Shown here: positions 48,130 to 54,627 of the stretch, piece after piece
How positions within the stretch are numbered: position 1 is the stretch's first letter
How the letters are laid out: each line of letters opens with the position of its first letter
DNA from: Firmicutes bacterium CAG:552
GTDB lineage: Bacteria; Bacillota; Clostridia; Christensenellales; Pumilibacteraceae
DNA: 54,627 nt
NCBI GenBank assembly: GCA_000435495.1
Contig: FR884014.1
Span: 1-54,627 of the forward strand
Reading direction: 5' to 3'
The notes under the pieces: generated by a model
Databases searched by the model: none
Seen by the model: the letters and a program-made list of their open reading frames with translations, nothing else
What the model was told of the DNA's origin: nothing
Made by a program: the position numbers and the translations under genes

Positions 48130-49023
48130 ATGCGAACGAAATCATTTTTTAAGGCTATAGACATATTGATGGACTATGCGCAAAACGGTAACGTACCAAT
48201 AAAAACCGAATGCGTTCGTACGCTTAAAGATTTGCGATACAATCTCGATGCACCCTGCACTGCCGATGTCTATTTTACAGACCGAATTGCGCCCATAATA
48301 GTCTACATTCACGGCGGCGGATTCGTTGCCGGTGGAAAAGAATACCGAAGAGGTATATCTTCGTATTTGGCAGCGTGCGGTTACACTGTAGTCACCCCCG
48401 ATTACGGACTTTGTCCCGATTACACTTTTCCGTCATCGATAGTTCATCTCGTAAAAGCTATGAAATGGATTAAGTCTCAAGCAAAAACCGTAAACGGCGA
48501 CATTCAACGAATTGCAGTTATGGGAGATAGTGCCGGGGCTTATTATGCTGCAATGCTTTGCGCCGCTACATTCAATAATTCACTGCAAGAAGTTGTCGGA
48601 AATCCCGATATTACTTTTGACTGCGCTATATTCAACTGCGGCGTTTTCGACGTAAAGTCTCTATCTGTAAACAAGTTGTTGGTAGGTCTTGACAAAAAGC
48701 TCGTAAAAGAAATGACGGGGGCAGATCTCGACAACTTCGATTCGTACAAATACAGCGAACTGTGTTCACCCGTTAACCTGGTTACGACCGACCATCCGAG
48801 AGCGTTTTTTATATATTCGAAAGCGGATATTTTTTGCGCAAACCAAAGCGAGTCGATGATGCGCAAGCTTTCTTCTCTCGGTATTCCGTACGAATCGTAT
48901 TGCTCGGAATCTCCTTTGCGTAACCACTGTTTTTCGCTAGAATGGCGCAGCCGAGAAGCAAAAGAAGCCAATACGCTCATGATACGATTCTTGCGCAAAT
49001 ATCTGATGCACGAGCAGGAATAG
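48130..49023 (+). CDS. Alpha/beta hydrolase, HSL-type esterase
   Basis: A 297-residue cytosolic hydrolase of the hormone-sensitive-lipase branch. The oxyanion motif HGGG is at 61-64, the nucleophile Ser134 in GDSAGAYYA, the acid Asp in YSKADIFCA and the His in RNHCFSLEW. It probably cleaves small ester or acetyl groups; the substrate is not predictable. It lies 60 nt ahead of the cardiolipin synthase gene, with no terminator between, so the two may be co-transcribed. Confidence 0.92.
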   Translation: MRTKSFFKAIDILMDYAQNGNVPIKTECVRTLKDLRYNLDAPCTADVYFTDRIAPIIVYIHGGGFVAGGKEYRRGISSYLAACGYTVVTPDYGLCPDYTFPSSIVHLVKAMKWIKSQAKTVNGDIQRIAVMGDSAGAYYAAMLCAATFNNSLQEVVGNPDITFDCAIFNCGVFDVKSLSVNKLLVGLDKKLVKEMTGADLDNFDSYKYSELCSPVNLVTTDHPRAFFIYSKADIFCANQSESMMRKLSSLGIPYESYCSESPLRNHCFSLEWRSREAKEANTLMIRFLRKYLMHEQE

Positions 49024-49083
49024 GTAACGAAAACCGATAACCGTGTATGTTTTTTGCGTTACGATAACGCTGCTTTAAGGAAG

Positions 49084-50616
49084 ATGAAAAAACTATTTAA
49101 GCTTATTTTCAGTAGATTTACACTTATACTTTTAGCAATCTTATTGCAACTGAGTTTATACGTTTTTTTGCCGCTTTTTTTGCAAGCGGCTTTTCCGTTT
49201 GCGAAATTAAATATTGCGTTTACAATCCTCAGCGTCATAATCGTTTTGCTTATAATAAACTCCGACATGACTATAGAAGGACAATTGCCGCTCGTAATTT
49301 TGTGCATAACTTTGCCTGTAGTCGGAATAGCTTTTTGCACTTTATTTTTGCGCATAAAAGTACCTAAAAAAGTAAAAACGACAGCAAGGAAAATCAGTGA
49401 AAAAACAAAACCGATAACAAGTTACGGCGACGTAGTTCCCAAGCAAATAGCAGATAACTCAAAGGGAGTATTTAAATACGTATACAACGTTTCGCAAATG
49501 CGCACTTACATCGGCGACGGCGCAGAGTTCTTAGAAAGCGGCGAAAGGTTTTTCGTCGAGCTGAAAAAGACCTTGCTCTCGGCAAAGAAATTCATATTTA
49601 TGGAATACTTTATCATAGATCGTGGCGCAGTATGGTCGGAAATACAAGACATTCTTGCCCGAAAAGCAAGCGAAGGCGTCGAAGTACGACTTATGTACGA
49701 CGACTTAGGCACTATTGCTCTCCTCCCCTCGTCCTTTCCCAAGCAAATGAAGGCGCTTAATATTAAGTGCATAAAGTTTAACGAATACAATAGACTTGCA
49801 TCGGCGTTGTACAACAACAGAGATCATCGAAAAATTACGGTGGTAGACGGCGAAATCGGTTTCGTAGGCGGCGCAAACATAGCCGACGAATATGCAAATT
49901 TAATTTCGCCTTACGGTTACTGGAAAGATTCGGCGGTAAAAATAACAGGCCCTGCGGTAAATAACCTTACCTGCATGTTTTTGCAACTATACGATATTCA
50001 AAGCTGCATCGTGGACGATCCGAAGAAATACTGTCTTGCAACGAATGACTCGGATTTGTCCGACAATGTTACAAGCCTCGTTTGTCCGTTCGGTGACGGT
50101 CCAAAATATGTATACGGCGATCATGTGGCAGAGACGGTATATCTCAACATAATCAATCTTGCGGTCAAAACGCTTTACGTTACGACTCCCTACCTTATAA
50201 TAGATTCGAAATTGAAATCGGCGCTGATGAACGCAGCCTCACGAGGCGTAGACGTGCGAATAATCACCCCGGGCGTCCCCGACAAAAAGGCGGTATACGT
50301 CATAACCCGCTCTCATTATAAAGAACTTGCCTCTGCCGGCGTAAAAATTTACGAGCTTCCGGGAAGCTTCGTGCATGCAAAACAAATTATAGCGGACGAC
50401 GAATTGGCGTGCGTCGGCACAATTAATCTTGACTATCGCAGCATGTTGCATCACTACGAATGCGGCGTTTTGCTATACAAGACCTCATGTGTATCTAAAA
50501 TAAAAGAAGACTTTCAAAACTCTTTTTCGATATGCGAACAAAAGAAAGATTTTAAACAAAATTTTTTGGTACGAATATTCGCCGCTTTAATCAAATTGTT
50601 TACGCCGCTTTTCTAA
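49084..50616 (+). CDS. cls: Cardiolipin synthase (phospholipase D type)
   Basis: A 510-residue membrane enzyme joining two phosphatidylglycerols to cardiolipin and glycerol. Three N-terminal hydrophobic segments (~8-30, ~38-60, ~66-90), then two HKD motifs: H248-K250-D255 (DHRKITVVDG) and H431-K433-D438 (VHAKQIIADD), the second followed by GTINLDYRS. The start is uncertain: ATG 49084 has AAGGA very close to it, and an in-frame TTG at 49054 has no site. It is probably in an operon with the esterase. Confidence 0.95.
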   Translation: MKKLFKLIFSRFTLILLAILLQLSLYVFLPLFLQAAFPFAKLNIAFTILSVIIVLLIINSDMTIEGQLPLVILCITLPVVGIAFCTLFLRIKVPKKVKTTARKISEKTKPITSYGDVVPKQIADNSKGVFKYVYNVSQMRTYIGDGAEFLESGERFFVELKKTLLSAKKFIFMEYFIIDRGAVWSEIQDILARKASEGVEVRLMYDDLGTIALLPSSFPKQMKALNIKCIKFNEYNRLASALYNNRDHRKITVVDGEIGFVGGANIADEYANLISPYGYWKDSAVKITGPAVNNLTCMFLQLYDIQSCIVDDPKKYCLATNDSDLSDNVTSLVCPFGDGPKYVYGDHVAETVYLNIINLAVKTLYVTTPYLIIDSKLKSALMNAASRGVDVRIITPGVPDKKAVYVITRSHYKELASAGVKIYELPGSFVHAKQIIADDELACVGTINLDYRSMLHHYECGVLLYKTSCVSKIKEDFQNSFSICEQKKDFKQNFLVRIFAALIKLFTPLF

Positions 50617-50814
50617 ACCGATTCGGCAGCGTCGGCATAAGCTCCTTTCGCCTAATTATAAATATTAGATTTGCAAATTTCGATTACCTCTTATCGGACA
50701 GCTTCCTTAAAATTGTATTGTCTGAAAACGGGTATACTTTAAAGGAAGTTTCTTGCATCAAAAACTTTCGCAAAATATTTTATATAAATTTTTTTACAAA
50801 ATATATAAAAACGC
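50617..50814. other. Intergenic region before the RHH-clpB promoter
   Basis: No gene and no clear terminator is seen; an AT-rich stretch (50759-50812) directly precedes the -35 box and could act as an UP element. No CIRCE (TTAGCACTC-N9-GAGTGCTAA) and no CtsR box (GGTCAAA repeats) were found. Confidence 0.6.
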
Positions 50815-50842
50815 TTGACAATTAAAAATTTTGCGCTATAAT
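50815..50842 (+). promoter_or_regulatory. RHH-clpB promoter
   Basis: TTGACA (50815-50820), 16-nt spacer, TATAAT (50837-50842): perfect hexamers. The leader is ~80 nt and contains the inverted repeat at 50877-50899. Confidence 0.85.
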
Positions 50843-50876
50843 ATATATAAGCTTAGCGACAAAAATTGCTGGGCAA

Positions 50877-50899
50877 AAGCGAAATTTTAACGTTCGCTT
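50877..50899. promoter_or_regulatory. Inverted repeat in the RHH-clpB leader
   Basis: AAGCGAA (50877-50883) and TTCGCTT (50893-50899), a perfect 7-bp inverted repeat with a 9-nt spacer at about +30. It could be an operator for the RHH protein encoded next, or an RNA hairpin. Confidence 0.5.
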
Positions 50900-50930
50900 A
50901 TATAAAAGATATAATAACGGAGGCGATAAA

Positions 50931-51584
50931 ATGAAAAAAAATATGTACAGTTTGATTCTTGCCGAGGACGTGGTAGACGAGATAGATAAAATGGCCGATG
51001 CGGAAGGCACAAACCGCTCGTATCTTATCAATCGTATACTTGCGGATTATGTGGGAATCGACACGCCGGAAAAAACCATAACCGACATTTTTAAAAGAAT
51101 AGAAAACATATTTGGCGGCGAATCGGACACAATAAATTATCGCAATCACGACAATACTTTGTCCATTAAAAGCGCTTTAAAATACAAATATCGACCTACA
51201 CTTAGGTACGAAGTAGAGCTTTACCGTTCGCCCACAGGCGCAATCGGCGAACTTAACGTAAACTTTAGGACGCAATCTCCGGAACTGCTTACAAAACTTA
51301 CCGAATTTTTCGGTCTGTGGCGGAAAATGGAAGAGCTTTACGTAACGTCGCTTTACAAAAACGACAGGATTTCATATTCTCTCGAAGAAAACAAGTGGAC
51401 CCGTTCGCTGTGTATTCCTTCGGACAGACACTATGACCCCGAAACTTTGAGTTATGCGATAAGTAATTATGTAAAAGTTTTTGACAAATTGCTCAAAAAC
51501 TATCTCGGCGACGTTTATAAGTCGGTAACGGAATTGGAAAACGATTATCTTTCGGCATTGAACAGCGGATTGCTAACGATATAA
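50931..51584 (+). CDS. Ribbon-helix-helix protein of unknown function, linked to clpB
   Basis: A 217-residue protein. Residues ~5-48 fit a CopG/Arc-type ribbon-helix-helix: the strand MYSLILAEDV, helix DEIDKMADAEG, turn TNRSYLINRILADYVG. The remaining ~165 residues (ALKYKYRPTLRYEVELYR, then GELNVNFRTQSPELLTKLTE) have mixed alpha/beta character, and I do not recognise the family. It lies 17 nt upstream of clpB behind a single promoter, so the two are co-transcribed. By position it may regulate the clpB operon; a DNA-binding role is inferred from the N-terminus only. GGAGG precedes the ATG. Confidence 0.8.
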   Translation: MKKNMYSLILAEDVVDEIDKMADAEGTNRSYLINRILADYVGIDTPEKTITDIFKRIENIFGGESDTINYRNHDNTLSIKSALKYKYRPTLRYEVELYRSPTGAIGELNVNFRTQSPELLTKLTEFFGLWRKMEELYVTSLYKNDRISYSLEENKWTRSLCIPSDRHYDPETLSYAISNYVKVFDKLLKNYLGDVYKSVTELENDYLSALNSGLLTI

Positions 51585-51601
51585 AGAGGAGGTAAAAAAT
51601 T

Positions 51602-54208
51602 ATGGATGCAAACAAACTTACTCAAAAAGCCTTGGAAGCGCTTCAGTCTGCGCAGAACATCGCAATTGAAAACAATAACGTACAAATAATGCCCGAACAT
51701 CTTTTGTACGCACTTATAGATCAGCAAAACGGTCTTATCGGACAACTCATAAAAAAGATGGGCAAATCACCCGACGCCCTATTGTCGGGACTTGACGCTC
51801 TTATAAGCAAGATTCCCGCAGTATCGGGCAGCGGCAGAGAACCTGACAAAGTTTACGTCGCTCCCCTGACAGACAAAATTCTTACCGCAGCCGAAAGGCT
51901 CGCAAAAAGCATGAACGATGATTACACCTCGGTAGAACACATCATGCTTTGCATTTTCGACTATGCCGACGACGGCATAAGAAGTTTGTTCAGAGAGCGC
52001 GGAATCACAAAGGATGACTTTGTCACGCAACTAAAAAAGGTCAAGACAGACCGCATTACTTCCGACAATCCCGAAAACACTTATGACGTTTTGTCCAAGT
52101 ACGGCTTCGACCTCGTAGAACGAGCAAAGCAGCACAAACTCGACCCCGTAATAGGCAGAGACAGTGAAATACGTAACGTTATACGAATTTTGTCTCGTAA
52201 AACCAAAAACAACCCCGTACTTATCGGCGAGCCGGGCGTAGGCAAAACTGCCATTGCCGAAGGACTAGCCATGCGAATTGTACAAGGCGACGTTCCCGAA
52301 GGACTTAAAGACAAAACGATTTTTGCCTTGGATATGGGCGCACTCGTAGCCGGCGCAAAATTCAGAGGAGAATTTGAAGAAAGACTTAAAGCGGTACTAA
52401 ACGAAGTAAAAAAGAGCGAAGGCAGAATTTTACTTTTTATCGATGAATTACACACTATAGTCGGCGCAGGCAAGACGGACGGCGCAATGGACGCAGGCAA
52501 TTTGCTTAAGCCGTTGCTTGCCAGAGGCGAGCTGCATTGCATCGGTGCAACTACATTGGACGAATATCGCAAATATATCGAAAAGGACGCAGCGTTAGAG
52601 CGAAGATTTCAGCCCGTTATGGTAGACGAGCCTAATGTAGAAGACACTATTTCCATACTTAGAGGTTTAAAAGAACGTTACGAGGTTTATCACGGCGTTA
52701 CTATCCACGACAGTGCATTGGTTGCTGCCGCAACTCTTTCCAACAGATACATTACCGACAGATTTTTGCCGGACAAAGCAATTGACCTTGTAGACGAAGC
52801 GTGCGCAATGATTCGTACCGAAATAGACTCTATGCCCACCGAAATGGATGAAATTTCTCGTAAAATCATGCAGCTCGAAATCGAAGAAACCGCTCTCAAA
52901 AAAGAAACGGATGAGCTTAGCGCTGCAAGACTTGCAGAAATAAGAAAGGAACTCGCCGACCTCAGAGAGAAGTTTGGCGCAATGAAAGCTCAGTGGGAAA
53001 ACGAAAAACAGAATATTCATCGTGTGTCCGACCTCAAATCGGAAATAGAAAAGGTAAATGCAGACATAGAAAAAGCGCAGCGCAACGCAGACTACGAACA
53101 TGCCGCATTCCTTAAATACTCGACGCTTCCCGATCTTACCAAAAAACTCGAAGAAGCGCAGAAGACGGAAAAGACCGATAAAAATACCCTACTCAGAGAT
53201 ACGGTAACCGAAGAAGAAATAACAAAAGTAGTATCTCGTTGGACGGGCATTCCCCTATCCAAACTTATGGAAGGCGAACGAGAAAAACTGCTTCATCTTC
53301 CCGAAGTATTACACAGACGTGTAATCGGTCAGGACGAAGCCGTAACCAAAGTCAGCGAAGCCATTATGCGTTCGAGAGCAGGTATCGCAGACCCCGATCG
53401 CCCTATCGGTTCGTTTATGTTCTTAGGTCCTACGGGCGTAGGTAAAACCGAACTTGCAAAAGCTCTTGCCGAATGTCTTTTTGACGACGAACACAACCTT
53501 ATCCGAATCGATATGTCCGAGTATATGGAAAAGTTTTCGGTATCTCGTCTTGTAGGCGCTCCTCCGGGATATGTAGGCTACGAAGAAGGCGGCTATCTTA
53601 CCGAGGCGGTAAGGAGAAAACCGTATTCGGTAGTGCTTTTCGACGAAATAGAAAAAGCTCATCCCGACGTATTTAATATCCTTCTTCAAGTGCTCGACGA
53701 TGGCAGAATTACCGACTCGCAAGGCAGAACCGTGGACTTTAAAAACACGATTATAATCCTTACTTCCAATCTCGGTTCCAACATAATTTTGGAGGGCATA
53801 GACTCCGAAAGCGGCGAAATTAACGACGAAGCGAAAGAAAGAGTTTCCGCTCTGTTAAAGCAGTCTTTCCGTCCGGAATTTCTTAATCGTCTTGACGAAA
53901 TCGTATACTATAAACCGCTGACTAAGGCTAATATTACCGGCATCATCGACTTGCTTATAAAATCTCTCGCTCATCGTATCGAAGAACGCAGACTTCACCT
54001 CGAAGTTACCGATGCAGCCAAAGACGTTATTATCGAAGGCGGTTACGATCCCGTATACGGCGCCCGTCCGCTTAAGAGATATCTCCAGAGCAAGGTCGAA
54101 ACTCTCCTTGCAAAAAAGATTTTGGAATCCGATCTCGAGCCGAACTCCACTTTGATTGTAGATGCAAAAGACGGAGCTTTGACTGTAAATGTCAAAAATC
54201 AGAGCTAA
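51602..54208 (+). CDS. clpB: ATP-dependent disaggregase ClpB
   Basis: An 868-residue hexameric AAA+ chaperone that dissolves protein aggregates with DnaK. N-domain 1-145. NBD1: Walker A 209-216 (GEPGVGKT), Walker B LLFIDE (Asp281, Glu282). The coiled-coil middle domain is ~405-525, which separates ClpB from ClpC/ClpA. NBD2: Walker A 609-616 (GPTGVGKT), Walker B VVLFDE (Asp681, Glu682). There is no ClpP-binding tripeptide loop evident. GAGGAGG precedes the ATG. Co-transcribed with an RHH protein; no known heat-shock operator is present. Confidence 0.98.
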   Translation: MDANKLTQKALEALQSAQNIAIENNNVQIMPEHLLYALIDQQNGLIGQLIKKMGKSPDALLSGLDALISKIPAVSGSGREPDKVYVAPLTDKILTAAERLAKSMNDDYTSVEHIMLCIFDYADDGIRSLFRERGITKDDFVTQLKKVKTDRITSDNPENTYDVLSKYGFDLVERAKQHKLDPVIGRDSEIRNVIRILSRKTKNNPVLIGEPGVGKTAIAEGLAMRIVQGDVPEGLKDKTIFALDMGALVAGAKFRGEFEERLKAVLNEVKKSEGRILLFIDELHTIVGAGKTDGAMDAGNLLKPLLARGELHCIGATTLDEYRKYIEKDAALERRFQPVMVDEPNVEDTISILRGLKERYEVYHGVTIHDSALVAAATLSNRYITDRFLPDKAIDLVDEACAMIRTEIDSMPTEMDEISRKIMQLEIEETALKKETDELSAARLAEIRKELADLREKFGAMKAQWENEKQNIHRVSDLKSEIEKVNADIEKAQRNADYEHAAFLKYSTLPDLTKKLEEAQKTEKTDKNTLLRDTVTEEEITKVVSRWTGIPLSKLMEGEREKLLHLPEVLHRRVIGQDEAVTKVSEAIMRSRAGIADPDRPIGSFMFLGPTGVGKTELAKALAECLFDDEHNLIRIDMSEYMEKFSVSRLVGAPPGYVGYEEGGYLTEAVRRKPYSVVLFDEIEKAHPDVFNILLQVLDDGRITDSQGRTVDFKNTIIILTSNLGSNIILEGIDSESGEINDEAKERVSALLKQSFRPEFLNRLDEIVYYKPLTKANITGIIDLLIKSLAHRIEERRLHLEVTDAAKDVIIEGGYDPVYGARPLKRYLQSKVETLLAKKILESDLEPNSTLIVDAKDGALTVNVKNQS

Positions 54209-54234
54209 CGTATTAAAAATTTAGCGCATATAGA

Positions 54235-54266
54235 AAAATCCGCTTACCTTTCGGCAGGCGGATTTT
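54235..54266 (+). terminator. clpB terminator
   Basis: AAAATCCGC (54235-54243) pairs with GCGGATTTT (54258-54266), with an inner CC/GG contact; T-rich sequence follows. It is 27 nt after the clpB stop. Confidence 0.85.
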
Positions 54267-54584
54267 ATTTGCACATTGTTTTCGACGCTAAGCAAAAACC
54301 AATTGTTTAAATTTTGCACAATTATATTACGATGTTTCTGCTTAGGCTTATTTTGCCCTAAGTATGCGTCTTACTTTTCGTCCGTTTATTCTTCGCTTTC
54401 GCCATATCGGCATTGGCGACTTCGATTATCGGCATGCCGGCTATAGCGATGCTGACTTATTTACGACATTCGCAACGATTCTACTTATTGCATCTGCCGC
54501 ATCTGTATTTTTCGCTTGCCGTCGGCTCTGCGAATTTGCCAAACGTTACAACACGTTACAACAAAAAACGCTCCTAAGGCAATA
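54267..54584. other. Right-edge non-coding stretch
   Basis: No supported gene. An open plus-strand frame at 54364-54618 runs on into the IS-like end, has no ribosome site and no family likeness, and was not called. Confidence 0.5.
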
Positions 54585-54627
54585 TGCTATGGACCCCAAA
54601 AGTTGGACAGGAAAATAACTAAATTGC
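54585..54627. mobile_element. Probable terminal repeat of an IS3-family (IS150-type) element, cut by the window edge
   Basis: TGGACCCCAAAAGTTGGACA (54590-54609) resembles the outer inverted repeat of many IS3-family elements of the IS150 group, which contain TGACCCC-AAAAGTTGGAC-like sequence. Only the end is inside the window; no transposase is seen. The exact boundary (here taken as TG at 54585) is an estimate. The unusual sequence character beyond the clpB terminator agrees with an insertion site. Confidence 0.5.

Noticed and set aside
50617..50930. CIRCE or CtsR operator before clpB
   Set aside because: Looked for TTAGCACTC-N9-GAGTGCTAA and GGTCAAA repeats; the nearest sequence (TTAGCGAC...TTGCTG) is too poor a match.
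54364..54618. Plus-strand frame of 84 codons at the right edge
   Set aside because: No ribosome site or family; its end runs through the IS-like terminal repeat.

Overview
The window looks like a chromosomal segment of a low-to-mid GC Gram-positive anaerobe. It is most likely a member of the class Clostridia from a poorly cultured gut-type lineage; this is an inference from gene content and order, not from a database match. Supporting signs are the S10-spc-alpha ribosomal cluster in Clostridia order with rpsD inside the alpha part, Cys-containing zinc versions of S4, S14, L24 and L36, a class III anaerobic ribonucleotide reductase, sodium-pump decarboxylase subunits, TTGACA/TATAAT promoters, and strong AGGAGG-type ribosome binding sites.

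Layout. Positions 1-583 are non-coding and hold a repeated 24-mer and the terminator of the ribosomal cluster. From 16534 down to 480, on the minus strand, lies one continuous cluster: promoter and a ~225-nt leader, then rpsJ-rplC-rplD-rplW-rplB-rpsS-rplV-rpsC-rplP-rpmC-rpsQ-rplN-rplX-rplE-rpsN-rpsH-rplF-rplR-rpsE-rpmD-rplO-secY-adk-map-KOW protein-infA-rpmJ-rpsM-rpsK-rpsD-rpoA-rplQ. From 16.6 to 22 kb there are mscL and a class I/II aminotransferase (plus strand) facing two MATE exporters (minus). nrdD-nrdG follow (22.2-25.1 kb), then a heterodimeric ABC exporter with a divergent MarR-like gene that leads into cysS (25.7-31.5 kb). From 31.7 to 36.4 kb come a small membrane protein, a lipoprotein, an initiator tRNA, an ECF-type vitamin transporter subunit and a shortened MocR/PdxR-like regulator. 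oadB and a short oadG stand behind a yybP-ykoY-type riboswitch (36.4-37.9 kb). A nucleoside salvage operon, deoB-cdd-pdp, is followed by a flavin-reductase-like protein (38-42 kb). Then come mscS, gyrB-gyrA with a small leader ORF, an esterase, a cardiolipin synthase, and a ribbon-helix-helix protein ahead of clpB. The right edge shows what looks like the terminal repeat of an IS3-type element.

How the genes work together. Most of the window is core information processing: ribosome, protein export, adenylate kinase, transcription alpha subunit, gyrase, Cys-tRNA synthetase, initiator tRNA. Around it sit stress and envelope genes (MscL, MscS, ClpB, cardiolipin synthase, multidrug exporters) and anaerobic nucleotide supply (NrdDG; DeoB, Cdd and Pdp).

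The most unusual signals are regulatory: a manganese-riboswitch-like leader on sodium-pump genes; two promoters whose -10 boxes lie only 6 and 9 nt from the start codon, implying leaderless mRNAs (one inside the ribosomal cluster); a hairpin between the Shine-Dalgarno and start of nrdG; a 53-codon ORF ending 3 nt before gyrB; back-to-back promoters sharing one palindromic -10 between the vitamin transporter and its probable regulator; and an uncharacterised RHH protein co-transcribed with clpB.
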